10,442 bases of DNA from Candidatus Zixiibacteriota bacterium (GCA_030588275.1 JAUUYJ010000066.1:1-10442); one strand, 5' to 3'; positions 1-7,226 are shown, counted from the first letter of the stretch. Translations and numbers: made by a program. The notes: generated by a model from the letters alone, not told the origin.

Positions 1-1961
1 CTATTTTTGAAAATGACAGCCTTCACTTCACCCTGATTGGCATCGATCCTGACGATGAACCGATCGAAATTACGCTGGGGACAACAATCCTCAATTCCGG
101 GTTGACCGATAATGGTGACGGTACTGCCGATTTTTACTTTTATCCCAGTTTAAGTCAGGCAGGCGTCTACGATTTCTCCTTCCTGGTGACAGACACTTCC
201 TTCGCCATTGGAGTTCTGACGGTTCGCGTGACCGTTGCCGAGCTTGATTATCCGCCAACCTTTGCTCCGATAGCGAACGGCTCTGTTTCCGAAGGGCGTC
301 TTTATGAAATGGTGGTTGTGGCGGTAGATTCCGAATCGGTCCCGACCCTCTGGATATCTCCCCCGATAGATGACCCGATATTCGCAGGATCGGCCGATTT
401 CGTAACAAACCAGGATGGGACGGCGACCTTTAGTTTTAAATCAGATTACGACCTACTCTTAATCGACTTCGAGACCATCGGTCTGGATATGACTTTTTAC
501 GCTACCGATGGAATCGACACCGCCACGACATCGTTTACGCTCTCTGTTTCAGATGTCCCGCGCCACGACAACGATACCGGGCTGGCCGACACTATGTTTG
601 TCACGACCGGTTTTTGGGATGGTCAGGACAGCCTTCAAATGCGCTGTCAGATATATAATGATAATATCATCACCGCCGCATCAACTGGCTTCAAGTGGAG
701 CGATCCGCGCTTGATATGCGACCGGATAGAGATCGGTGATCGATTCGCCGGGGCCGATTTCATAGCGACCGATATCATAAATGACAGCTTAATGTTTCAT
801 GTCGGCTTTCTGTTCGGGTCGGGGCAATTTGTTGATTCCGGTTTTGGAGATTACTTCACCGCCTATTTTCATTATGACTCGACCGAATTGTGGATTAACA
901 ATTCTCGGATAATTTTTGATACAGCTAAGGTCGGCTCATCGGGTGAATTCCTCTTTGATCGACAACTAAAAGGAAAATTGGGAATCAATCAACCGGGCGA
1001 ACTGGAAACGAATTTGGCCCTTAGCCCATATACTTACACTCCATTAATTTACATGGATCTCACCCAGGCCGCATTCGATTCGGTCGCTCTGTCTATTTAT
1101 GATATCTCCGGTGATTCTATCCTGAAACCGGGCGATACTATTTACGCCGGGATCGACCAATTTGGAAATGATTACCTTTACGATATTATCCTCGGACTCG
1201 AAAACCCGGACAGCCTCGGCTCGATTTCACTGGGCATAATCGCAGAATCACCCGATGGCGCAATGTGGGATTGGTTCGATTATGGAAATGGGTTGGGACC
1301 GGTCAACAATATTTCTGGTAGTCGCATGGATGGCCTAAACGTCTGGGTCGAATCTGGCGGGCTTTCGGTCACCCTGCTTAATACCGGGGGTGGCGGGGAT
1401 GCCGATTCTCTATTGATTACCGCTCAAGCCGGAGCGTCACCCGGATCCGGATTACCACCCGGCCTGATTGAAGATATGATTTCGATCCGTTTCAAGCCGA
1501 CCGGTCCATTCGCTGGAGTTGACTCAATCTGTATTGATACCGCTTTGGTGAGCGATACCGGTTTATGGTCCTTTACAAATCTAAACGGAGATTCGTTGAC
1601 TCCCGGTGCCAACGGGCGGATCTGCTTCCCGATCATATATCGTAATTTGGTTGACACCGACGATGACAGCCGGCCGCTTCCGAATAGTTATGAACTGTCT
1701 CAAAATTATCCAAACCCGTTCAATCCGGTCACGACCATCAAATTCCGTCTCCCGGAATCTGGTCTTGTATCAATCAGGGTATACAATATTTTGGGTCAAA
1801 TGGTCCGCTCCCTGACCGACCAGCCGTTTACGGCGGGTGAACATCAGCTTAACTGGGATGGGAAAGATGATCGCGCCCGCCCGGTTGCTTCGGGGATATA
1901 CCTCTATCGTATTGATACAAAGTCATTTAGCGATACGAAAAAAATGATATTGTTGAAATAG
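1..1961 (+). CDS. Secreted Ig-like repeat protein with type IX C-terminal sorting domain (5' partial)
   Basis: The reading frame is open from base 3 to the TAG at 1959-1961, so the gene enters from the left and its start and signal peptide lie outside. It gives 652 visible residues. Two tandem Ig/cadherin-like domains are visible, about residues 1-80 and 86-185; both carry a DGTAxFxF turn and end in a beta strand before a Pro- or Asp-rich linker. Residues 190-555 are beta-rich, low in Lys and without a family I can name. The last 95 residues (1674-1958) are a classic Por-secretion sorting domain: NYPNPFNP at 568-575, then VYNILGQ, a WDGKDD turn and ASGIYLYRI. That domain marks proteins exported across the outer membrane by the type IX system and released or anchored at the surface. 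Its role could be adhesion, matrix or an enzyme accessory; no catalytic motif is visible. The domain call is firm, the function is not. Confidence 0.9.
   Translation, partial: IFENDSLHFTLIGIDPDDEPIEITLGTTILNSGLTDNGDGTADFYFYPSLSQAGVYDFSFLVTDTSFAIGVLTVRVTVAELDYPPTFAPIANGSVSEGRLYEMVVVAVDSESVPTLWISPPIDDPIFAGSADFVTNQDGTATFSFKSDYDLLLIDFETIGLDMTFYATDGIDTATTSFTLSVSDVPRHDNDTGLADTMFVTTGFWDGQDSLQMRCQIYNDNIITAASTGFKWSDPRLICDRIEIGDRFAGADFIATDIINDSLMFHVGFLFGSGQFVDSGFGDYFTAYFHYDSTELWINNSRIIFDTAKVGSSGEFLFDRQLKGKLGINQPGELETNLALSPYTYTPLIYMDLTQAAFDSVALSIYDISGDSILKPGDTIYAGIDQFGNDYLYDIILGLENPDSLGSISLGIIAESPDGAMWDWFDYGNGLGPVNNISGSRMDGLNVWVESGGLSVTLLNTGGGGDADSLLITAQAGASPGSGLPPGLIEDMISIRFKPTGPFAGVDSICIDTALVSDTGLWSFTNLNGDSLTPGANGRICFPIIYRNLVDTDDDSRPLPNSYELSQNYPNPFNPVTTIKFRLPESGLVSIRVYNILGQMVRSLTDQPFTAGEHQLNWDGKDDRARPVASGIYLYRIDTKSFSDTKKMILLK
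1674..1958 (+). other. Type IX (Por) secretion C-terminal sorting domain
   Basis: This is the coding part for the last 95 residues of the first gene. It has the order of elements expected for type A sorting domains (also similar to the FlgD Ig-like fold): NYPNPFNPVTTIKF, then VSIRVYNILGQMV, then GEHQLNWDGKDD, then ASGIYLYRI, ending MILLK. The domain is read by the type IX secretion machinery in the outer membrane. No component of that machinery is encoded in this window. Confidence 0.9.
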
Positions 1962-1995
1962 CGAGAACTTTGCATCATTTCAATCCATATTTTTT
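1947..1995 (+). terminator. Possible weak intrinsic terminator of the secreted-protein gene
   Basis: TTGAAAT at 1953-1959 is complementary to ATTTCAA at 1977-1983, with a possible outer ATAT/ATAT extension (1947-1950 with 1987-1990). Six T residues follow at 1990-1995. The stem is AT-rich, its loop is 17 bases long, and the stop codon lies inside it. It sits where a terminator should be but is weak by usual standards. Confidence 0.35.
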
Positions 1996-2009
1996 AACCA
2001 GAGCTTTGC

Positions 2010-2037
2010 TTTGCATAACAATCAGTTAGGATATAAT
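2010..2037 (+). promoter_or_regulatory. Candidate promoter with perfect TATAAT box
   Basis: TATAAT lies at 2032-2037. Upstream, TTTGCA (2010-2015, 16-base spacer) or TTGCAT (2011-2016, 15-base spacer) could serve as a poor -35. The box is 280 bases from the next gene, so it would make a long leader or a separate small transcript. In an AT-rich gap a TATAAT can occur by chance. Confidence 0.3.
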
Positions 2038-2233
2038 ATCAACGATTCTGATTTAGAGGCATAACCGTTGTAATATCAAAGAATTACGCGATCTGAAAAG
2101 ATATTTGTTATCCAGACAAATTTATAGTGCATTTTTTTGCAACATATCCACCTAAAACCCATATGGTTATGGGGGCAATTTTACCGATGCCGGGCCACCA
2201 CAAGCCAGAATATTGCCACTTCCAGTTTTACTA

Positions 2234-2262
2234 TTGACTTTCAATTCCAAATTGGTTACAAT
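2234..2262 (+). promoter_or_regulatory. Sigma-70-type promoter of the glycosidase gene
   Basis: TTGACT at 2234-2239 and TACAAT at 2257-2262 are separated by exactly 17 bases, each one mismatch from consensus. The predicted start point is near 2269-2271, about 50 bases before the ATG at 2319. The spacer holds the small dyad CCAA-A-TTGG at 2247-2255, which could be an operator or chance. Confidence 0.75.
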
Positions 2263-2270
2263 CATATGTT

Positions 2271-2293
2271 AGACAGGGTGAGCCTGTCTTTTT
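2271..2293 (+). promoter_or_regulatory. Hairpin at the predicted transcription start, followed by T run
   Basis: AGACAGG (2271-2277), loop GTGAG (2278-2282) and CCTGTCT (2283-2289) form a perfect 7-bp stem, and T residues run through 2289-2293. It looks like an intrinsic terminator but starts within a couple of bases of the predicted +1. It may instead act as a 5' RNA-stabilising hairpin or as a protein-binding dyad that overlaps the start point. The function is inferred; the symmetry is directly visible. Confidence 0.5.
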
Positions 2294-2318
2294 AACTTTT
2301 TGGGACTCAAGGGATTAT

Positions 2319-4544
2319 ATGCTTGGAGTAGATCAGAACCGATTTAGCATCGGTAAGGACATTTATTACCCATTTTCTGTCGAGTTACATTATTTCCGGG
2401 TTGAAAAGCGCTATTGGTCAGTCTGTTTTGAGAAGATCAAGAAAGCTGGCTTCCGGATCATATCGACAGCGGTGCCGTGGAATCTACATCAGGGTAAAAA
2501 CAAGGATATCGATTTTAACGGATTTCAGGAATCGCGCAAGGATCTCGTCGTTTTTCTGGAATTGGCCCGCGAATTTGGCTTCAAAATTATTTTGCGCCCC
2601 GGTCCCTGGATCGCGGGACAATGGCACAACGGCGGAATTCCCGATTTTGTCCTTCAGGATGAAGACCTTCTGGCCCGTGATAGTAAAGGGGATATCATCC
2701 CCCTGACCGATCCTTCCGGAGTACCGGCTGGTAAACTGGTTAGCTACATGCATCCTCATTTTCAGCATTTTCTAAAAAATTACATGAAGAACCTGATTGA
2801 GACAACGCGCAATTATATTCATCCGCGTGGTCCGGTCTTTATGGTTGAGTTTGATTTTGAAACCTCGTTCTGCCGCCGGACCGGTGCCGGTGATGCCGAT
2901 TACAACGAGTATGTCATAAAAACTTTGTATCCCAATTTCCTTGAGGAAAAATACGAAAATATCAAAGCGTTGAATACCCTCTATAAGGAAAGGAATAAAT
3001 CGTTTGCCGATATCGAACCGATGCGTGAGTTTGATAAATTGGCGATCAAAGATTTGCCGAAACTGTTTGACTGGTTTCATTTCAAAGAAGGCTATCTCTC
3101 TGAATTTTTGGGTGGGCTTGAAGACCTGTTTAGATCGTACACCGTCCTGCCGTTTTTCTTCCGCTCTCTGTATTTTAAATCGGAGCGTCCGCTACCTGAG
3201 TTTTCGCTGTCGATAAGCGGAGAGGATGATACTGTAGGGGAGGTCGAAGGTGCCAGCGTTGGTGGTGGCGAACATTTGGTCAGTACCTCCGTTTTCCCCG
3301 ATGGTTCATCATTTGATCTGATGCAAAAGGCCCGCTATATGCGGACCACTCAGAAATTCGCCTGGTCCTCGGCCTACATTTCCGGAAACATGACTCTCAA
3401 CAAAGAGGAATCGGAAGTGATGATGCCGATCACCGATGGACGGCGCCGCTTCTTTGCCGCGGCTGGTCTGGCTGGTGGATTCAAAGGTATCAACCATTAT
3501 ATGTTTGTCAACCGCGACCATTGGTATGGTGCGCCGATTGATAGTGATGGAGCGATCGGGAGTGGCTTTGAAATAATCAAAAGGCTGAATATCGCAATTC
3601 CGAAAATGGAGTTGAACAACCTTGTCTCCGACAATTCTGTGGCGGCCGCATTTTATCGTCCTTACCAATGGCTTTCGGCCTTATCCGATTCACCTCAGTT
3701 TGAATATTACAAAAGAATTTTGTTCGACACCTTCAATGGTGTTTCGCGCGATTTTTCGCGCCTCGGTTTCGACTTTGGCGTTGGCGATATCTCCGATCCG
3801 GAAAGTTTACTGAATTTCAAAACTGTTTTTATCCCAGTGGCCGAAGTGATGGATGCTAAGGTGCAGGAGGGGATCGCAATGCTGGCGGAAAAAGGGGTCA
3901 ATTTGATCCTGTGCGGCTTGTTGCCCAAATTTGATGAATCCGGCGCAGAGTGTAACATCCTGGCCAAAAAACTCCACCTGCGGACAACAATGTCAGCGGG
4001 GATCGGCGAGGTTGAATGTCTCCGTAAGCAAACCTTTATGTCGTATCAATACGGAGTTATCAAAACGACCGATGCCAAGGTGAAGAAAATTGCCACGATT
4101 AAGGGTAAACCGGTAGGAGTAGTTTCCAGCCGCCTCAAGGGTAAGGTCTTTTTCTTCAGCTTTGACGTGGCTTCGGGAGGGGATTTCCGAAAAGTCCAAC
4201 ATCTCGAATCGGTTCTCTCCGATTGCAAGTTAACCACACCAATCTATATTTCCGACCCGAATATCGAAGTCATCTTACAGAGTAGTGACAATGCTTATGT
4301 TTTGTTTGTGCTGGCTCCCCCGGCTGGTGACTTGGGTGATGCGACCGAATTTCGGACCAAGTCGGTGCTTCTCAAGGTTGACCTGCGTCAGGCTGGCTAT
4401 AAGGGAACTCGCATTGTTCTTCGAGATCAGTTTGATGGCGAAGAGGATGAACCGATCAAGACAACGGTTGATGAGTTGAAAAACGGTATCACCTTTGAGA
4501 TTGAATTCCCTGACGCCAAGATATTTTTGGTTGAGAAAAAATAG
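2319..4544 (+). CDS. Clan-A glycoside hydrolase mixing GH35 and GH42 features (beta-galactosidase-like)
   Basis: The 741-residue protein has no signal peptide and is probably cytoplasmic. Start: ATG with AAGGG at 2309-2313. Residues 1-185 follow the GH35 barrel: HYFR at 24-27, VPWNLH at 52-57, RPGPW at 93-97 and NGGIP at 104-108. The acid/base strand reads GPVFMVEFDFE (171-181), where E181 matches the GH35 acid/base but the usual Asn before it is Phe. The usual AEW after RPGP is GQW (100-102). Residues 200-275 (LYPNF, YENIKALNTLY, FDWFHFKEGYL) look like GH42 helices, and about 440-580 resemble the GH42 class-I-amidotransferase-like trimerisation domain (LLNFKTVFIPVAEV). I cannot assign the nucleophile Glu; the expected region near 350 reads AYISGN. 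It probably trims a galactoside or another beta-glycoside, but substrate and even activity are uncertain. It is a single-gene unit with its own promoter and terminator. Confidence 0.8.
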   Translation: MLGVDQNRFSIGKDIYYPFSVELHYFRVEKRYWSVCFEKIKKAGFRIISTAVPWNLHQGKNKDIDFNGFQESRKDLVVFLELAREFGFKIILRPGPWIAGQWHNGGIPDFVLQDEDLLARDSKGDIIPLTDPSGVPAGKLVSYMHPHFQHFLKNYMKNLIETTRNYIHPRGPVFMVEFDFETSFCRRTGAGDADYNEYVIKTLYPNFLEEKYENIKALNTLYKERNKSFADIEPMREFDKLAIKDLPKLFDWFHFKEGYLSEFLGGLEDLFRSYTVLPFFFRSLYFKSERPLPEFSLSISGEDDTVGEVEGASVGGGEHLVSTSVFPDGSSFDLMQKARYMRTTQKFAWSSAYISGNMTLNKEESEVMMPITDGRRRFFAAAGLAGGFKGINHYMFVNRDHWYGAPIDSDGAIGSGFEIIKRLNIAIPKMELNNLVSDNSVAAAFYRPYQWLSALSDSPQFEYYKRILFDTFNGVSRDFSRLGFDFGVGDISDPESLLNFKTVFIPVAEVMDAKVQEGIAMLAEKGVNLILCGLLPKFDESGAECNILAKKLHLRTTMSAGIGEVECLRKQTFMSYQYGVIKTTDAKVKKIATIKGKPVGVVSSRLKGKVFFFSFDVASGGDFRKVQHLESVLSDCKLTTPIYISDPNIEVILQSSDNAYVLFVLAPPAGDLGDATEFRTKSVLLKVDLRQAGYKGTRIVLRDQFDGEEDEPIKTTVDELKNGITFEIEFPDAKIFLVEKK

Positions 4545-4563
4545 GTTATTCCAATTTGTTAAA

Positions 4564-4598
4564 AGGGGCATCCTTTTCTAGGGTGCCCCTATTTTTTT
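4564..4598 (+). terminator. Strong intrinsic terminator after the glycosidase gene
   Basis: AGGGGCATCC (4564-4573) pairs with GGGTGCCCCT (4581-4590), a 10-bp GC-rich stem with one G-T pair and a 7-base loop. An A and seven T residues follow (4592-4598). It begins 19 bases after the stop codon and is oriented for plus-strand transcription. Confidence 0.93.
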
Positions 4599-4631
4599 GA
4601 GGCGGATTAATAGTAGCGCGTTAGTCCCACT

Positions 4632-4637
4632 TATACT
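4632..4637 (+). promoter_or_regulatory. Candidate -10 box for the gamma-glutamyltranspeptidase gene
   Basis: TATACT lies after the terminator and about 130 bases before the ATG. No good -35 is present; TTAATA at 4607-4612 is 19 bases away. It is the best -10 in this gap but remains weak. Confidence 0.25.
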
Positions 4638-4673
4638 ATATCGAAAAATTCTATTCTAATCTTTCCTTTTTTA

Positions 4674-4710
4674 CTACCTCGCCAAGCGGGAGGTAGCTAT
4701 TTTATTTTTT
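4674..4710 (+). terminator. Second hairpin with T-rich tail, upstream of the ggt gene
   Basis: CTACCT-CGC (4674-4682), loop CAA, then GCG (4686-4688), a GG bulge and AGGTAG (4691-4696) form a 9-bp interrupted stem. TTTTATTTTTT follows at 4700-4710. It could be a back-up terminator for the glycosidase unit. If the ggt promoter is at 4632, it would be an attenuator-like hairpin in the leader. The sequence alone does not decide. Confidence 0.5.
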
Positions 4711-4754
4711 GCCCCAATGAATTATTCGATCTATGAGTTAGAGGCACAAGCACA

Positions 4755-4762
4755 AGAGGAGA
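4755..4762 (+). promoter_or_regulatory. Ribosome binding site that sets the ggt start at 4768
   Basis: AGAGGAGA lies 5 bases before the ATG at 4768. The in-frame ATG at 4717 has only T-rich and CCCC sequence before it and would hide the signal peptide behind 17 polar residues. Confidence 0.85.
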
Positions 4763-4767
4763 ATTGT

Positions 4768-6459
4768 ATGCGGCGCTATGTTCGACTATTTCCGCTTTTG
4801 TTGTTACTTCTTTTGTCCTGCGACAGGATGACAAGCGAAAAAGTTTTTCGCAAGGGCTTGGTTGTATCATCCGACCGGATCGCCTCCGAAGTCGGCCTGG
4901 ATATCTTAAAGCAAGGGGGGAACGCGATTGATGCAGTATGCGCTACGGCATTGTCGCTGGCGGTGACCTTTCCCCGTGCCGGAAATTTAGGTGGAGGAGG
5001 ATTCGCCCTTATCCATACCTCAGACTCACAACCTGTTTCATTCATCGATTTCCGAGAAACGGCCCCCGGAAATATTAACCCAAAATATTATTTAGACGAT
5101 TCAGGAAAGGTTGTACGCGCCCGTGCAATTGTTGGCCCGGGCTCAGCCGGAACACCCGGTACGGTGGCCGGCCTGTACGAGATGCACCGTAAGTACGGAC
5201 AGCTACAATGGAATCAGGTAGTCCATCCGGCTCGGATGCTGGCCGATACCGGATTTATCGTTGGAGCATCATTGGCCGCTTCATTAGCCGATTATTCAGA
5301 CGACCTGAGCCAGTTCCGATCAACGGCAGAAATTTTTGTCAAGGATGGTCGCACAGTTCAACGAGGAGAACGACTCAGGCAGGAAGATTTGGCGTTATCG
5401 TTGGTTCTAATCGAAGAGAAAGGGCGTGACGGTTTTTATCTCGGCGAGACGGCAGTGAAAATTGCCGATTTTTGTCAGGCGCAGGACGGTTTCATTTCGT
5501 TATCCGATTTAGAAAGCTACCAACCGGTCTGGCGTGAACCGGTCAGATTCAATTATGCCGGACTCGATATTTTCACCGCTCCTCTGCCATCCTCCGGCGG
5601 TGTGGTAATGGGACAAATTCTCAAAATCCTTGATCGCTACGAACTGTCAAAGTACACAGCTTTGCGATCAGAATATATTCACCTTTTTACCGAATCGGCT
5701 CGGTTAGCCTTTGCTGACCGGGAAGCATATTTGGGTGATCCGGACTTCGGCCACGATTTCAGTAAGAGCCTCCTTGATGATGCCTATTTGACCTCACGCA
5801 CCCAATCAATCCGGACCGATCAGGCCAGTGCTTCAGAAGATGTTCAGCCAGGTATCCCGGATCAATCCAGAGAGTCAGATAATACCACCCATTTGGTCGT
5901 CGCCGATGGTGCTGGAAATGTTGTCTCGCTGACCTATACGATCAATCTAAACTATGGTAGCAAGGCGGTCGTTGCCGGAGCTGGATTTTTGCTCAACAAT
6001 GAAATGGATGACTTCGCGATTGCGGTTGGACAACCGAATGCATTTGGATTAATCGGCGGGGAAGCGAACAAGATTGAACCAAAGAAACGGATGCTTTCGT
6101 CAATGACCCCGACAATTATACTAAAAGCCAATCATCCATATCTGGCACTCGGCTCACCGGGTGGGTCGAAAATTATTACGGCGGTGGCTCAGACAATTAT
6201 TAACTATGCGACATTTGGCGAATCGCTGACAAACGCGATCTCACTACCCCGCTTCCATCATCAATGGCAACCGGATAATCTGTTTGTCGAGCGAGCTGGT
6301 TTTCCTGCCGCTACGCTTGAGGTTCTGCGGGCGTTAGGACACAATGTTGTGGAGCGTGATCGTTACAGCGAAGTGATGGGGGTGAGTTTTTCCGAAGAGG
6401 GATCTTATTTTAGTGGTGTTGCCGATGCACGAGGGTCCGGTTATGTGGCCGGATATTGA
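4768..6459 (+). CDS. ggt: Gamma-glutamyltranspeptidase, predicted lipoprotein
   Basis: The 563-residue protein has the length and full motif set of gamma-glutamyltranspeptidase (EC 2.3.2.2, with glutathione hydrolase activity). These enzymes cut glutathione and other gamma-glutamyl compounds or move the glutamyl group to amino acids and peptides. Visible motifs are GNAIDA near 51-56, NLGGGGF 73-79, DFRETAP 94-100 with the substrate Arg R96, PSSGG 274-278, TTH 373-375, NNEMDDF 410-416, SSMTPT 444-449 and GSPGGS 462-467. T373 is the expected nucleophile, so autocleavage after N372 should give a 191-residue small subunit. The N-terminus is a lipoprotein signal: MRRYVRLF, a Leu run, then LLSC with Cys 18, so the enzyme is probably lipid-anchored in the envelope; Asp 19 would favour the inner membrane by the E. 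coli rule. A methyltransferase gene follows after 26 bases. Confidence 0.95.
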   Translation: MRRYVRLFPLLLLLLLSCDRMTSEKVFRKGLVVSSDRIASEVGLDILKQGGNAIDAVCATALSLAVTFPRAGNLGGGGFALIHTSDSQPVSFIDFRETAPGNINPKYYLDDSGKVVRARAIVGPGSAGTPGTVAGLYEMHRKYGQLQWNQVVHPARMLADTGFIVGASLAASLADYSDDLSQFRSTAEIFVKDGRTVQRGERLRQEDLALSLVLIEEKGRDGFYLGETAVKIADFCQAQDGFISLSDLESYQPVWREPVRFNYAGLDIFTAPLPSSGGVVMGQILKILDRYELSKYTALRSEYIHLFTESARLAFADREAYLGDPDFGHDFSKSLLDDAYLTSRTQSIRTDQASASEDVQPGIPDQSRESDNTTHLVVADGAGNVVSLTYTINLNYGSKAVVAGAGFLLNNEMDDFAIAVGQPNAFGLIGGEANKIEPKKRMLSSMTPTIILKANHPYLALGSPGGSKIITAVAQTIINYATFGESLTNAISLPRFHHQWQPDNLFVERAGFPAATLEVLRALGHNVVERDRYSEVMGVSFSEEGSYFSGVADARGSGYVAGY

Positions 6460-6474
6460 CCAAATTTTTGGGAC

Positions 6475-6479
6475 GGGAG
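6475..6479 (+). promoter_or_regulatory. Ribosome binding site that sets the methyltransferase start at 6486
   Basis: GGGAG lies 6 bases before the ATG at 6486. The in-frame TTG at 6456 would overlap the ggt stop codon and has no such site, so the ATG is preferred. Confidence 0.7.
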
Positions 6480-6485
6480 CAGAAA

Positions 6486-7226
6486 ATGTCAAACTGGTTT
6501 GAAAATGATTGCCTCTGGGATGCGATGTATCCCTTTATTTTTGGAAAAAATATCATCGAGACCGCCTCCGATGATGTCGATGGGATAATCAATCTCCTGA
6601 AGATTGAACCGGGGGCTCATATTCTTGATATGTGCTGTGGTCCCGGACGACATACAATCGAATTGTCCCAGCGAGGATACAAACTCACCGGTGTTGATCG
6701 AACGGTAACGTATCTCAATCGGGCCAGAGCAAATGCGAAGAAGAAAAAGCTCTCAATAGAATTCATCGAAGCGGGGATGGATCAATTTTCCCGACCAGAT
6801 AGCTTTGACGCTGTTTTGAGTATGTACACATCATTTGGATATTTTACCAATCAGGATGATGACCGGCGTGTTCTGGAAAATATTTACAACTCCCTCAATA
6901 ATTCTGGCCGACTGATAATCGATCTGATCGGTAAAGAACGTTTAACCCGCATCTATCAAAAACGGGATTGGGTAGAGGTTGATGGAAGCTTCTTATTAGA
7001 AGAGAGAGTCCCGTCGGAGGATTGGCGATTTTTAAACAATCGCTGGGTTGTCATCACCGATGGTCAGGTGGAACAATTTAATTTCCAATTGAGAATTTAT
7101 TCGGCGGTTGAATTGAAATCTTTGCTCTCGGAAGTTGGGTTCAAATCAATAGAGGTCTTTGGATCGCTTTCCGGCGGTAGCTACGATCACCAATCAAACC
7201 GGATGGTTGTCGTGGCGCAAAAGTAA
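6486..7226 (+). CDS. Class I SAM-dependent methyltransferase
   Basis: The 246-residue soluble protein has a Rossmann methyltransferase core. Motif I is ILDMCCGPGRH at 46-56, the acidic residue at the end of strand 2 is D71 in TGVDRT, and the post-motif region is FDAVLSMYTSFGYF at 107-120. The strand-5 segment is GRLIIDLIG at 141-149. The C-terminus SLSGGSYDHQSNRMVVVAQK closes the sheet in the way usual for small-molecule methyltransferases, with no extra RNA- or protein-binding domain. The substrate cannot be read from the sequence. The start at 6486 is 26 bases after ggt on the same strand with no terminator between, so the two are probably co-transcribed. That hints at a substrate from peptide or amino acid metabolism, but the link is only positional. 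The next gene is convergent. Confidence 0.88.
   Translation: MSNWFENDCLWDAMYPFIFGKNIIETASDDVDGIINLLKIEPGAHILDMCCGPGRHTIELSQRGYKLTGVDRTVTYLNRARANAKKKKLSIEFIEAGMDQFSRPDSFDAVLSMYTSFGYFTNQDDDRRVLENIYNSLNNSGRLIIDLIGKERLTRIYQKRDWVEVDGSFLLEERVPSEDWRFLNNRWVVITDGQVEQFNFQLRIYSAVELKSLLSEVGFKSIEVFGSLSGGSYDHQSNRMVVVAQK

Larger units (their letters stand above)
1962..2318. other. Intergenic region with two promoter candidates and no gene
   Basis: This AT-rich 357-base gap separates the secreted-protein gene from the glycosidase gene. I see no credible coding frame with a ribosome site. It contains a TATAAT box at 2032-2037, a small inverted repeat CCCATA-TGGT-TATGGG at 2158-2173, the near-consensus promoter at 2234-2262 and the hairpin at 2271-2293. 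Confidence 0.7.

Noticed and set aside
102..104. TTG as start of the secreted-protein gene
   Set aside because: The frame is open upstream to base 3 and the upstream residues continue the same Ig-like domain, so the gene begins outside the window.
91..408. Minus-strand frame of 105 codons inside the secreted-protein gene
   Set aside because: Rich in Arg, Pro and Ser in the way typical of antisense frames, and it overlaps clear Ig-like coding sequence.
3309..3668. Minus-strand frame of 119 codons inside the glycosidase gene
   Set aside because: It lies fully antisense to a gene with strong family motifs and has no recognisable protein features of its own.
4717..4767. ATG at 4717 as the ggt start
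   Set aside because: No ribosome site precedes it, and it would put 17 polar residues before the lipoprotein signal. The ATG at 4768 has AGAGGAGA at good spacing.
6456..6485. TTG at 6456 as the methyltransferase start with overlap of the ggt stop
   Set aside because: Translational coupling is possible, but the ATG at 6486 has GGGAG six bases upstream and gives a normal family N-terminus.
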